64,000 nucleotides of DNA, from NCBI GenBank assembly GCA_013398615.1, contig VZSR01003798.1:5806045-5870044 (forward strand), in the 5' to 3' direction. Position numbers and translations under genes: made by a program. The notes beneath the pieces are model-generated. The model did no database searches. It had not been told where the DNA came from and worked only from the letters and a program-made list of their open reading frames with translations. Positions 37,513 to 51,300 of the stretch are shown here, piece by piece. This stretch comes from Brachypodius melanocephalos. Its lineage: Eukaryota > Chordata > Aves > Passeriformes > Pycnonotidae. Each line of letters starts with the position of its first letter. Positions within the stretch are counted from its first letter, which is position 1.

Positions 37513-40500
37513 CCGCCTGAGTGCATGAATCCTGTGTGGATATGTGGAATGCACATAGTTGTTCCCTGTGGGTCTATACCAGGAAAGGTGAACTAAAATC
37601 ATGATGAACTCTGTCATTCTGCTGCCAGGTGACACTGTCACAGCTGCTGGTGCAGGCAGGGTGGGAAGAAGGCAGAGGTGCATAACCTCAGCCTTCCTGT
37701 TAAATCTTCCCTGCCATAGCACTTATGGGAGTCTGTAGTAGCCTGTGAAAGGGAAAGGAAGATCAATTCTAAAGGAAGATTGAAAAGAAAATGCACGCAG
37801 CAGTGCCTGAGTTCAGATTTCATTAGCTTCTGATATCTGTGTTCACAAGGGAAAAAAAAAATCACATTTCCTTGGTGACCTTTTAATAAATGCAAAGCTG
37901 GGAGGAATTCTGTCTCTCAGTTCCCTTCCATTTGTAACTAATTGGAGTGGAGGTGTGCAGTGCACAGGGCTGCAGCAGAGCCTCTGAAGGACAGCATGCT
38001 CAAACACTGCCATTTGTGCATTTCTTGCTTGCCTGTGGGAGCCCACAGGACAGCAAAGGAGATGAATGCCTTGAGAGGTTCTGGCTCATCCCTTCTTCCA
38101 CCCAGGAAGGGAGCAGAAGGGTGGGGCAGTCCTGTTCAATGCCACCTTATTGACCTGAGGGGTGGTGGAAAAAACCAGCACAGGCAGCACCTGTCACAAC
38201 TGCTGCTTGTAGGGCAAACAGCTTATCTCTGGAAATGCTTCCTCCTTACTGCTCATATTCTGTTTATTAAAAGGTGGAAAGGGACTTTCATATCTTCTTA
38301 ACTCTCCTTACCGTTCTTTAGGGTCTCCTACAACTTTTCAGGCACGTCTTTGTCAGCACAAACGTTTTGGGATTTAAAATTACGTGGATGGATTTAGTGG
38401 CAGAGTCCAGGGCGAAGAAAGAGCATTACAGCTGGAGATGGAGATGTGGAGTAGACCCCACTGAAGTGCCCTCAGCCTGGTGATGCAGAGATGCTCAGCA
38501 TCCCACAGATGTGTAAATGGTTCGTGCCCTCGATCCTAATTAGGAGGCCAGACTTTGCTCTGAGGGCATTGAGATAACAGTTTTGTGAGTGTGCTGTTGG
38601 CTCAGTGTTGTCCACTGGTGGAGCATGAATGGGACCTTTTGTCAGTCCATTGCTAGAAAGGAGAAATCTTATCAGGATTTCTCATATATTTCTTGGAAAA
38701 ATCTTTTGCTACGTTCTCTGGGAAAGGAAAACCTTGGGTAGATGTGTGAATTCATGTGGAAAGGTTCCTAAAAAAGGGACATCTTGAAGAGGGATCCAAT
38801 TATTGTGGTACGGATTTAGCTTATTATCTGCTCATGTAGCCCAAGAATGAGAAGCATGTGGCTCTTCTCGGTGTGTTTGGAATACATAAGTACAGTCCAG
38901 ATGGCATTTAAGGTCAGGCTGGCTTAGCTGGAGATCCTGACTGGTTGAAATAAGGGAATGTAAAATTCTGAAGAGGGGTTTATTTCATGAAGACTGAATA
39001 ACAGATATTTCAAGCCCCAAGGTGCTTCATTAAATATCCTCTCTTTCTAGTCAGTTCCACTGATTTCATTTGAGAGTGTACAGCTATGACAAACAGAATT
39101 AAATGTGAGCTCTCATAACTCCTCTCCCACAGTCTAAACCTTAAAGGGTTCCCAATAAGGCAGAATCAGTATTTGAAGGCCTTCTCCTTTAAGACAGCCA
39201 GAATGCTCCCAAGACAACCAGAAATGTTTTATCTGTGTTTCTGTGTCAATACTAGTGATGCTTGGCATAATCCCAAAATACATCTCATTTATGTATATGT
39301 TCTTGAATTTAAAAGGAAAAGAGAAAAAAAAGATTAAAAGAAAAAAAAAAAGAGCCTTAAGAATTTTTCCTCCGTTGCCCATGGCATGTTATTTTGTACA
39401 ACAGCACAAAATTATTTGTCATATATACAGAACTCAGTCTTCGTATATAGGAATTGTAGAGAATTTGCTTTGAAGAGAAAATCAGTAGTAGGGTATATGG
39501 AGAGAATAATTCCACGTGTAACCCATGGAATGGGCTGATGATTTGCCCGTGAGTGGGTGATTAGTCCCTGTGAATGGCTGTGCCCACAGCTCTTGCAAAC
39601 CTGGTACCAGAACACTTAGGGACTGAATAAAGTCTTTGTCTTCACTGATTGCACGTAATCCTAATTGGGTTTGGGATGCACAGCGAGGTTAGTGGCACCA
39701 GGCACAGCGCAAGTTTATGATTATGCATGATATAAGCTGCATCATCCGTTGCTTGCTGACAAATGTACTGTCTCTACATCCAGACAAAGAAGTGAAAAAG
39801 AGCAGGTTATATTTTTCCTAAATAATTTGCCAATCATTTTTGATTTTCGTTAGGAGTCTGAAAGAGTCTGGGTAATTGTACTGCTCAGCGTGGCTTTGTG
39901 GGAAAGGGCTTAATTTTTATGTTTCCATTTATTGAATTTTATTGTATTGTTTTTTAGCTCATTTACGAATAAATCCTAGTTACACTTGAAGCAAATGCCT
40001 GGGAAATAGAAAAACAAGTCTGTGTTACTCCTTTGTATGTTCTGGGGGTGACAGGTGTTGCTGAGTGTAATTAATTCACTTCTAAAGGACCAAGATCTGC
40101 ATTATCGTGTTTTCCCATTTTAACACTAATTACTAGAAATTATTAGCACGGTGTTAATAAATGAGTGAAGACTGTGTGCACAATTTACAAGAGAAATAGA
40201 TATGAATCTCTGTGTGCTTCTATTTAGCTCTTGCCTGTACTTTCCTGACTCACAAGAGGTGAGTTTTTGTACTGGTGGAGTGTTTGTGTGCAGGAAATAT
40301 TTGTGAGTGCAAACTTGCCTTTACTGAAGACTATGACTGAATGTTGGCACACACGTGGGTGAACTAGCCCAAAACACTTTCTCTCACACCTGTACATGGT
40401 GCACATGTTATTTTAATTGTGTAGTTATGAATGGGTGTGTTTGTTATGGTACCTGTGTCTCAGAAATGTGCCCTTTAACATTGGTGACTGTCAGTCTGAG

Positions 40501-43500
40501 ATAGAACTTTCCACATGTGCCCTTTTCTCTCCTTCATCCTCACAGATGTATCCTCTGCCAGTAGCAGTTAATAAAGCCTTTCACTTTTCTGTTGTTTTGG
40601 GGTTTGGTGTTGAGGTTTTTTCCCGGAGAAATTGTGCATAAAGAGCTTGGCAGAAAGTGGTATTTTCTTGAAAGCCATGTCTAGCGCTTTTCCCCCACTG
40701 TCAGCCAATTACTTCCTTTAGTGTCTGAACATAAGACTTGCCAATAAAAGTCCCAAAATAGCTTCTCTCACTATTACTAATGTTTGCCAACAATAGCTAG
40801 GGAAGAGGAAAGGAAATCTATTTTTGTAGCTGGGTTCTAACATGAGGCAACCCTGCAGGCTTTAATGAAAATTAATTCGGTGCCTAAAGTTAAAGGCTCA
40901 TTTGTACTGGAAAATTTTTTGACCAAATTCAAATATGACAGTTGAGAGGTGACAGGTGTTGGCTCCTTATGGACAAGGAGGTGCCAGACAAGTGAGTGCA
41001 ATGTGAAGTTGGGCTGTGGTTTGGGATGTTGTAACCTCTAAATGGGAGAGCGTGGAGCAAAGCTGAGTCAGTGCCAGTCTAGGCTCCATCCACACCAGAG
41101 ATCTTCTTGTCTGAGCTTTCTTCAGCATCAGGACTGAATGTGAAGGACTGTAGAGCTGAGGTGGAAGGGGCAGACAGGTTCAGCTCAGCTAGGGATGAAC
41201 AGACATATTGAGGGAACAATTTTTCTTGTCCATGCTACTGCTTCTGCAATGTTGTTCATCTGGAGTGGAGAGAATTTGGAGCCTGTACAGAGAAGAGTTA
41301 AGTGCAGCGCTAGAAATGGGAGAAATCAAGTTAATTTTGGATGTCTCTCCTTGCCAGCCAAGCCTGCAGCTGAGCAAGGTGAGCAGGCCTGTGCAGGAGG
41401 GGCAGATTCAACCCAGAGCCCAGGTCACTGAGCAGATCCTTGGTGATGAAGCAGAACCAGGTCAAGCCAGGAATGCAAACCAGTGAATCAGGATCAGGTC
41501 CAGTGGTGGTGACTGGGATAAGCCTAGGAATCACTGATGGGTCTGCAGTGACAAGGAGGGTCCCAGGTGAAGCCTGGATCTGTGGATAGGGGTCTGGACT
41601 GATGCAGCCTGTGGGCAAGATCGATGTCTGCTGCTTTTGCTTGGGAGGCAAAGCAAATTCAGGCTCCCAGTCACTATGATAGCTCCTATTCTGACAGCAG
41701 CAGGCAGCTTCCAATGTTGCATCCATCCTTGAGCATCACCACTCTTTCCTCCACTCATGTGGCTTTTTGGTCCCCTGATTGCCTCTGAAAAACTGTGATT
41801 GTTTATTGTCTTCCTGAGCCTGTCCAGATTCCACCCCCACCCATCCCTATTGTGTGGGACAGCACTAGCTCTTTATTCTACCTCATATCCTGGCATCCAG
41901 CTGCACTTGTGGACTCTGGAGACCCCTTTTCAGAGTAGCTGGTGCTCAGGGGATGGGCAGTTCATCTGCCTGAGGGAAGGACTTGGTCTCAGTGGAAAGA
42001 GGAGAAGCAGGATGTGGCTGAAGACCTGCTTGCTGTCCTGGTCTCAGTAGTATATGTCATTTTGTCCAAGTTTCATGTATTGCTGGCTTTTTGTTACAGA
42101 ACATAAAGGATACAAGTTCTATTTCAACCAGACTCTTTACTGTGGTTTTGTGGTGAGGTTTTTTTTTTTTTTTGAAACCTAATCTTTATTTCTTGTTAGC
42201 CTCTGATTTTTTTTTAAAAATAAAGTATGGCAGAATTCCAGATTAATACCTTCAAACAGCTTTGTTCCTATCCATGAGAGGTGAAATGTGAGAGGTAAAG
42301 AGAATTGTGGGCTCTCTCCCCAGCTCTGCCAATGCCCTTGACGAGGTGCCTTTGCCTAGGTTACTCCTCCTCTGATTCAGCATCCCTGCTTGAAGCTTGC
42401 AGTGCTGCTCTCCTACCTCCCAGAGGGTACCCTGAGATTAATTGAGGGATGTATCTAAATGGCTTTAGCATGCAGGCTGAAAGTCACCAGGGACAAAGCT
42501 CTTACTAGGGCAGGAATAAAGGTCAGGCCCCTGCTGACATCGTTGTCTTGATTAATTAATACACTAATCTCTGTAACTCCTCTTCAGCAAATATAATTTG
42601 GCCTCAACCCTTATTTTGTTCATTTTTCTGTGACTGAGCTTGGAGAGAACTAATGGAAAGACCTTAATGGAAAAATCCTGCTTTTCACTACATACCTTCC
42701 CCTCGACCAGTCCTATAACTTGTTCCCTCCTTGTTCCCTTTTGCTCCTGTTTGTCTGAGGGCTCTGCAGAAAAGTCCCCTGGCTGGTTAAATGGTTCTTC
42801 ATGGCGTACCAAAGGAGACTTAGCCCTCAGTTCAGGTTTTGAGGAGTGACAGCTGATTGCTTCAACTGCTAGGAAAACAGTGTGTGGAGTTGATTGAAGA
42901 GGGAGAGCTAATATTTGATTCAATTTTCCTGTGGATATTTCCTGTGGGAAAGTGCCAGACCAGTTCTGGAAAACATTAGGAGGAAGTGTTTGTTCCCCAG
43001 CTGAAGGGCTGAGTCGCCATCCGTGAGTGCAGCAAGGAGGTGTCAGCAGGTTGGATTCTGTGACCACATAGCCCTGAGGCCCAGCATTTTGGGACAGCTG
43101 TTTTTGAGCACTTAGTCTGTCCAGTATCTGTCAGGGATTGCTACCAGCATCAGAAGATGCAGCAGGGCTTGCAGAGGAGCAGAAGGCAGAGGGAGTGAAC
43201 GTGTGTGAACGTGTGTGGCAAAGCGCAGTGAAGCGAGCCATCCTTGGATGGGCGAGAAGGAATATTCCCTCCAGTGCTACCCACTGGGAAATCAAAGAAA
43301 TGAAGGAAATCTCTCCTTGTCTTCTGTTCAGCTCTTAGTTCTGGTTTGTTGTACTTTCCATTCCTTTGTGATTACATCCATGTCTCAGTCAGGTATTGTT
43401 TTCTGCTTGAGTTGGGAACATTTCCTAAAGCTGTTCTGAGTGCACAATAGCATTGTTCTCTTTCTTAGGCCAGCTTTAGACTGAATTTTGGCAGATTACA

Positions 43501-46500
43501 CAAGTGTGGAATGTTTACTGTCCTGTCTTACATCATCATTTATCCTGTATCATTTATTTTTCCTTTAACAGATTCTTAGCACTGTCAGTCTAATATGCAT
43601 CAGAGGTTGAAATGAATTAGCATAATGCACTGCATTGTGGGTAAACCCATGCAAATTGTTCTGTGGAAAGTCGTGCTGAATTATGTTCTTGGGGGGAAAA
43701 AAAGGGCAGAAAAACAAAAGCTTTTTTTTCTTTTCCCTTTTCTGAACTGGGGATTTGTGAGCAGCTGCCAGAGGCACAGGTTTAAGGGAGTTGTTTGACA
43801 TTCAGCACCACGTGCAGTGACGCTCCTCCCCACAGGACAATGCTGAAAGGATGGAGTTGAAAACTGCACTGGGTTTTCTATATCTCTCTGTGATGTTTAG
43901 TGTTAAAACATTAATAGCTTGTCAAAGGAAAAATCTGAGTGAATGTTGGAATAGCACAGTAAAGAGGAATGTCTTGACACTTTTTTTTTGTCTCCATTGT
44001 CTCCATCTCCTCATCTGTAGGATTATCAGTTTTTGTGAACTTAAAGCGCTTCAGACACCTCTTAGAAGAGGCAGTTCTGATCATATGTAGTGCTGGTTTT
44101 AGATCTTTGTCTTCTTTGTTCTCTATTACCAAGGTCATTTTCTTGGAAACTGGCTCCTTAGCTCTTCTGAAAGTCCATACACTTTCCAAATTGAAGCAGT
44201 AATCCTCCTTTTGGGCAGAACACCTGATTGTAGTAGAAATGATTGCAATGTCACAAACAGAGGATTATCATTTTCGGTAGAAATCACAAAAGGACTCTTA
44301 AGAAAAAGGCAGCATGTTCTTATGTAAATTTTCTCAGGTAGCACATCTGCTAGATGAAGAATCCTGAGAGCCTGTAATCTGGAGTCAGATTATCCTCTGC
44401 TGATAAAGGTTTGTCTGCTTTGCTGTGAATGGTCAGTAGATTTTCAAAGACTCAGAAACTTGCAGTTTGTTTTTACAAGTCCTGTGCGCTTCTCACCCGA
44501 TGCTCTCTGTAGATGAAACCTTTGTCAGCTGCCCTCCATTTGCTTATTTCTGGTCTCCATCTCTGAAAAAGTCCATGTGGACAGGCTCATGGCAGAGCAA
44601 GGGGCAATATGTGCTTTTGTGGGGGTCACATCAGTTACCCCACTTGAGAGAGCTGCCTCTCACCACAGCTCTGTCTCTCTGAACCTGTCTCCCTTTCTTC
44701 AGTCTGTTCCTCACAGTCTTCTTCTTTCTTTGTCTCTGTCTCTCCTAAAACACAGAGTATGCAGGTATTAAAGTGACCCTGTGCTGGTAGTGTTATAGAA
44801 GGGAGAATACTGCCAGGTGGTTTGCAAAAGTTTGCATCCAGTTGCCAGTTCTGACCAAATGTCTAAATTCATCTGCATTATCCAGGTCAGCTCCTCATGG
44901 ACAAGCACCACAATTTCCTATCCCCTCTAATAAAGTAGAAGCTTTGTTTTGGTCCTCATTTTTGCTTTCCTTTTAGTAATAGTTTTTTCCAGTTAAACTA
45001 AGGATATAAATATCCAGCATCTGTATATTAATGGCTCTCAGTTTACTTTGTGCCACTGGACACGTGGGCTGTGATGAAATGAGCCTTTGAGCTCTGCAGG
45101 CCTGCAAACCCTTGTTAGTGGTTAATGGCTGTTGGTTCACCTGAAAGGACCTTGATCTTTGATTTCTGAATGTGGATATCACATCCCTGGGCTCATTGCA
45201 GGATGTCCTTCCTAACCCAGCTTCTGAATGAAATGATTAGTAACTTGCACTTGGACTGTCTGGTGAAATCTCCCTCTGACCCAGCTTTCTCATGTATTCT
45301 GTAATTTTCTATGGTGTTATTGTATCACACATTCATTTTATGAACCTGTATTAAATCAGAGCAGGCGTCAAAGAGGGCCCTGCAGTATTTTTTGCCTGAA
45401 TTACCCTCAGTGTTATCAGCCATTCTCCAGGTGACTGGTGTAGAATATTCAAAAGAAAGAAAGAAAAGGTCGTATTTTCCCTGTTATTGTCCATTTCTCT
45501 GTTAAATGTGACAAGCAGCAAGAAGTGTCCTGTGTCAGGATGATTACACTGACACCTGTAAGAGAACAGCCAGGGAGCTCCTTGCTTGTACTTCCATCCC
45601 TCTTCAAAGGGAGCAGGCACCAGGCTGGGCAAAGTCCTCTCCTCTGCCATGCGTCTTCTTCCTCTGATCTGAGCTGGGCAGAGATGATTTTTGTGCTTTC
45701 CCATGTGCCTTTGGCTTGGAAAAATCAATGCCTCCTTTGTTGTTTTAGAAGTGCTAATACAATAAATTGTAGAATCATAGTTGCTTCCTGTCACTGACGC
45801 TGAGGTTCTAGGGAGGGATAGGTGGGAAAGGCTGGCTTTGATGGTGTTTGCTGGAGATGACCAAAGAGAATTTGTGATATGGAAAAAAGAAATTAGCTTG
45901 GGGGAGCCATTTATAATTTAGGAAAAAAGCCTCGGGTAGCTCTTGACATGTATCAGAATAAGGGGATGGATGTAGAAGGCATGAAAGGTTACAGTAATGA
46001 AAACTGAAATGAGAGAGGAAGGTGCAGAGCTGTGGATTGGTCTGTGTCCTTACCTCTCACTCATGAGAGTCTGTGTAAAGGCCTATTTAAAGTAAGCTTT
46101 TAAGGACACCAACACACAGAGGACCTCAGGATAATCTCTCCTGGACATGTGCATGTGATTATTCCACCATGGAAGCTGCCGTGTGCCATCTGATGTGCCC
46201 AGAAAAGCCACCCCCAGGGGAAGCTCTGCTCTGAGGCTGTTGGCAGAAGGATATGAGGGATTTTGTGGAGAGCAGACTTAGACCTGGAAGGAAGAAGTAA
46301 GCTTCTATGCTTCGAGGTGTGATTTGGAAAATAATGAGGGGCTCCAAGGACTGGAATAATGAGAGTTTGTGTAGGCTGAGATTTGGATGCATTCTGGAGC
46401 CACAGGTTCCCTGGCAGAGCTTGTAGGCAGCCAGGATGGGAACGGAGCAGGATGCTGTGGGACCATGCTGGCTGCTTTGTATACAAATCAGTGCTTGCAC

Positions 46501-49030
46501 ATTGTCTGCTCTGTTATTTGATATTTGATTAAGGTTGTAACACACAGAATTAGGCAAAGCCCAGCTTTTTTTCCTGTAGGAGTTGTAAGGAAATTAAGAA
46601 ATTGAGCTACTAGAAATAAATCTTTAAAACTGGCCATCAGACTCAGCAGTTGACTGTCTAAAGCAAGTTCAACATAGCAAATAATCATAATTATGATTCC
46701 TTATGTTTAAAAATTTATTTGATGTCAAGAGAGACCCACAAATAACACACCCAAAGGAGCTGGACTAACACCAGGGTAAGAAAACCCAGTGACTGAGAGT
46801 ATTAATAGAATTGATAGGGCCTTGATAATATGAGTTTTAATTTTTTTTTAAAGTGCAGGAGCTAGAGGACAAATGAGAAATTAGTACATAAAGTTTCATT
46901 CACGGCTTTCAAGGGTAAATCTAGGCTAATTTTCATGCAGGATGGTATCAATGGGCATCCCAGATAAGTCATAGCTAATGAAAGGAGAGGCTCCCACGAA
47001 AAGAAAAAAAAGAAATTTTGGGAGTTATGGAGTGAGAAACAAAAGAGTCTGTGTGTAGTCAAAACCTAGTTAAAAGGCTGGGAAAAGTGGGTAGGATAAG
47101 GCAACACTGAGATGGAAAAAAATATAAGGTGAATCCAGATACCACTCTGTGAATTGGTGCTGGTCAGTATTTATAATTTGAATGGCTGGAAGGCAAGGAG
47201 ATAATAAGATAATAAGATCTGCTGCTAGCAGCTAATGCAAATTATACTGTGGGAAGAAGGGCTGAAAGATTGTGGGTACTAGAATGGAAGATGAAACACA
47301 GGCAGTGGCAGGGTGCAGCATGTTTGAAGGAATAGTTTAAAGCATTCAGACACATGGCTGGGCTCTGAATTAGCTCCAACCATTCAGGAAAACATAAGTA
47401 GCTATTAAAAAGACAGCTTGATAAAGATGTCTGTGCCATGTGCAGCAGCAGCAATAAAGAAAAAAAAAGGTGAGTGAGATGCCTGTGTGTGTGAAGAAAC
47501 AGGGAGCCTTGGAAGATGTTCTAATATCCCTGCAGACATGAGGGGCAACACCTCCTGTGGAGCACTCTGTGCGTTATGGGTCATTTCATTTGTAAGAGAC
47601 AAAGCAGTGATCTACACGGGCTGGAGGGAACAGATGAAAATGTTTAGTGGCCTGGAAGGCAGCTTCAAGGCAGGGAAAGCATCGGGGATCCTGGAGCTGC
47701 TGGATTACAAAGGGAAGGGATGAAGCTCAGCGGTGCAGAGAGAGGCAGGAACACCGAGCACTCGCCGGGCTGGGGATGCTCGGGGGCAGCACAGCCAGGA
47801 GCAGATCCCACCCCACAAGGTTCTCCTCTACCTGGCATTGCTGCCAGGCCAGCACACAGTTTCAGTAGTTTGTTAGTCCCCATTTAATGCGGCAGCAGAG
47901 GGATGGAGATAATTCAGGGTGCAATGCTGGAGCAGCTGGGGTGTTGTCTGAGTCACGCTGTGTTGGCTTTCCCTAAATCTGTCCTAGTGCCCCTGTCCCT
48001 GTGTTGGAGCAAAAGTGAGAGGTTCCACCATCCTTGGTGTCTCCTTTGGGATGGGGAATTAAAGCACACTAACCTTGCTGTGTCATTTTGGCCAATAAGT
48101 CTTTTTTTATCTGGTAGGAAGAGTAGAAAGTACTTGTTAACTTAAATGCTTGAAAATCATGAGGAAAAATGACAAAGTGTTGTGTAATATGATAAAAAAG
48201 TGTGTCACCATCCCATGAAATTGAGATGCAACAATTGATTCTTTGTATAACATATAATTAACCTGGGGATCCCCACTGTGAATGACATTATGAAGACAAA
48301 TACCCTACTGAGATTTTTTTAAAGGGGGTTTGACATTTTGAGTAGCATCTACGTTTACATTAGCCAGGATAAGTATCATAAATCATTTTTCTCAAGGCAT
48401 GTGATGATCACCAGCCAGGATTAGAAAATTATTTTATACCCATGGTGAAATATGGCCAAACTGGTTAAATTCATAGCTGATGAAAAGGCTTGGGTGGGCC
48501 AAGAGTCTGTTTCCTTTTATGTACATCAGAATTATTTATAGAGGCAAACTTTTAAGTGGAAGAAGAGGGGGAAGAAAAGTCATCCAGGGATTAGGCTGCC
48601 AATTTAGGACTTGAAAAATTTCAGCTTCTTGCTTGCCCAAACTGCTTTTAAAAGCTAATTCATTTGACACAGATTCTGAGACATATTTACAGCCCCACCT
48701 CACACTTAATCTCCAGATACCTCAGGCTATAAACTGCCTGTGGCTTGTTCCATGTTCCATGGGTTCAGATAGCGGGGACAGGAACATATGTGAGAGGAGG
48801 TAATGGTGAGGCTACTGATGAATTGTCAAGGCACCATCAGACACCAGTTAGCCTGCTGGAAATACTGGGAGCATGGGGAAGAAAGATGCTTTCTTGAACA
48901 AAGCACTCGATAGCCTCCAATAACCGGTAATTGCTTTATTTCCTTGCATTGCCTCAGAACTCCTATGGAACAGCCCCAGTTCTGTTTCTTGGCAGCTTAG
49001 GTCTCCTGGAGCAGCATTTGTTTTTCTTTA

Positions 49031-49098
49031 GCATGTTGGGATGTTTGTTGTGTTTTGGTTTTGTTTTGATTTGTGGGTTTGTTTTTTTTTTTTTTTGA
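49031..49098. repeat. T/G low-complexity tract
   Basis: GTTTTG/GTTTGTT-type words ending in a long T-run. It is roughly complementary in composition to the A/C tract at 49618-49799. Confidence 0.9.
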
Positions 49099-49617
49099 TT
49101 GCCTTTTAAAAAATTATTTAAAATAATACCATCACCTATGGCATTGGTTAGGTCTACTGTCAAAAGATTGAACTCTCTGGACTGTCACATCTTCACTGGA
49201 TGGCACAGGCAGGCTTCTCCTCCCCAAAACTCTCTGCAGTCCTCAGACAGGAACCTGAGGCTCTCCTGATCCTGTCACTGTTTAACAGTGCAGATTCCAC
49301 TAAAGTGTGCACTTCTGGCCTGGCCTTCAGTTCTGTTTGAAAAAAAATATCGTGGAGCAAAGAGAAAGATTGTTCAGTGTCTGCAGAGAGGGATAAGCTT
49401 AGTCCAGGTTCATCCAGGGCCTAAAATGGGTCCCCAGCATGTCACAAGGAAATGAATGAGACAGAAAACCGATGTACTGCTCAATTTTATTGGAAAGCAA
49501 GGATTCTGAAAAGAACAGCATCTTTCTACACGGTTTGTCTATATAGATGGAAAATATCCTCATTTGTCATTATCTTTTTGTTCCTGACATGACCAGCCGT
49601 CACAATTATGGCCCACA

Positions 49618-49799
49618 TAAAGAACCAAACAAAAAACCAACATAAAAATAAACAAAAAAACCCAACAACAAAAAACCCAGAAAAACAAACTAACTAGCAA
49701 CAACAAAAAAAAACCCAAAACCAAAACAAACAAACAAAAAAACCAAACAACAACAAAAAAACTCAAAAACCCATCAAACAAAAAGCCAAACCAAAAAAG
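49618..49799. repeat. A/C low-complexity tract, about 180 bp
   Basis: An almost T- and G-free stretch on this strand made of AAAC, AACAAC and ACCAAAA-type words without a fixed period. The minus-strand open frame across it codes only for a low-complexity Phe/Leu/Val/Trp-rich peptide and is not a gene. Confidence 0.93.
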
Positions 49800-50730
49800 T
49801 TATTGTGCTATTATGCTAAAAGTTATTGTCCCCATCCAACTACTATCTCAATGTGTATGCAGCCTTTGGGGAGGTGGGAAGTTAAATCTACCCTTGTCTC
49901 CATCCTGTGTAGTTTGCAAATTGTTGGTATAAAACATTAGTAGCAGTGTTGGGGTAGGGTGGCCAAGAAAAAAGAGAGGTCAGGTGCAACACTGATAAAA
50001 TTTGGCTCTTCCAACACGTGATGGATTTGACATATACTGAGTCATTCATTGGAGATGGTGAAGGAAGGGAGAAAGGATGCTGAGGAAGGAACAGAGAAGA
50101 AGAAATTTGGAAGGGAGACTTTAAAGGGTGGAGGGAAACAGCTGTGGAAATACTGTGAGGGAAAGGTGGAAAGGTGTGGAAATGGAAATATCAGACAAAT
50201 AACTAGTCAGTGGAAAGAAGGAAAAACCTTTCCCCACAATAGAACTGGAGAATTCATAACCTAAATAACTGGTTTTTCTAGAGAAATTGCCACCAAGTTT
50301 TTGTTTGTTAAATCCCCAGTTCTTCTATGAGCAGCTTGTCCAGGACTCTTTCTCCAGCAGATTGGAAGCAGAAGATATTTCTTCTTCCCTTTCAGTCTGT
50401 TCCTTGAACAGGGTTGCCCATGACATCCATACCTTTTAATAGTAAAAGAGCCCATTTGAATGACTAAAACAATAATTACTCCTGTGCTGTTGAAGTTTGC
50501 TCAGCCAAAACACCAGCTGAGCTCAGCACAAGTTTTGTCAGGAGATTCAAAGCAAGTCAGGCCTTTTTTCCTCACCGTGTGGGCAGAGCACCAGATGTAA
50601 TAAGGACAGATGTGCAGAGCAAGGCACACTTCCCCAAGGGTGCCAGGGTGGTCAAGGTTGCCATCAGCTTTCTTCTTGTTATCATTCCTCTATATCAGCA
50701 TCCATTGACCTCAGCAACTCTTCCTTCTTT

Positions 50731-50764
50731 CTCATCCTTTTATCTCTCCCATCCTTTTATCTCC
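50731..50764. repeat. Two-copy tandem repeat of about 18 bp
   Basis: The block CATCCTTTTATCTC appears twice about 18 bp apart in a pyrimidine-rich stretch. Confidence 0.85.
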
Positions 50765-51283
50765 TGGCTCTAACTCCAGTCCCTCTCATCTTTCTTTCTA
50801 GAAATTCCTGCTAGCCTGTTTTTTTTTTCCTTGCATCTTCAGCCTTTTCCACTCGCTTAATCCTCTTGAAATGTTTTGGCCCAAATTCCCATCCCCTCCA
50901 TTTCATCTGTTTTCCATGCATTCCTGCTGCTGAGGAATCTCTGGAGCATGAGAAAACCCAGGTTATTCCCTGCCGTCCTAGTTGTCCAATAGCCAGTTCC
51001 CCAGCAGGTGTCTGTGTATTTTCATTCACAGGGGTTGAAAGTACAGTAACCTTCAGGGCTGGCTCAAGCTAAAATTAAGGCTGCAGACACCAGGCACCAA
51101 ATGTTTCATTCAGCTCCCCAAGTTTGTCCTCTAGAGCTTCCAAATGGCTTTGATTAGTATTCCGAGGGAGAGCGCACTGATGGAATTAGTGAGAAACCAG
51201 ACTGTCAATTTATTTATACCCAGCCTTAGGGCATAGCCATTGTGCATGTGTAAAGCTGTTGAGATGAAGGGAATATTCTGTAA

Positions 51284-51300
51284 GTGTGTGTGTGTATGTG
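51284..51300. repeat. (TG)n microsatellite
   Basis: A short GT dinucleotide run with one A interruption. Confidence 0.9.

Noticed and set aside
41331..41726. Minus-strand open frame of 131 codons overlapping plus-strand frames
   Set aside because: Somewhat GC-rich sequence with open frames on both strands, which is typical of chance; no family similarity seen.
42564..43067. Longest open frame in the window, minus strand, 167 codons
   Set aside because: No recognisable domain, signal or splice-consistent context, and it lies in the middle of an intron. One such frame is expected by chance in 64 kb.
45768..45779. 'tagaatcatag', like a CR1 tail unit
   Set aside because: Only about 11 bp match and the neighbouring sequence is not CR1-like.
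45351..45794. Minus-strand open frame of 147 codons
   Set aside because: No motif and no supporting splice or start context.
49560..49781. Minus-strand open frame coding a Phe/Leu/Val/Trp-rich peptide that looks like a membrane protein
   Set aside because: It is the translation of the A/C low-complexity tract, not a gene.
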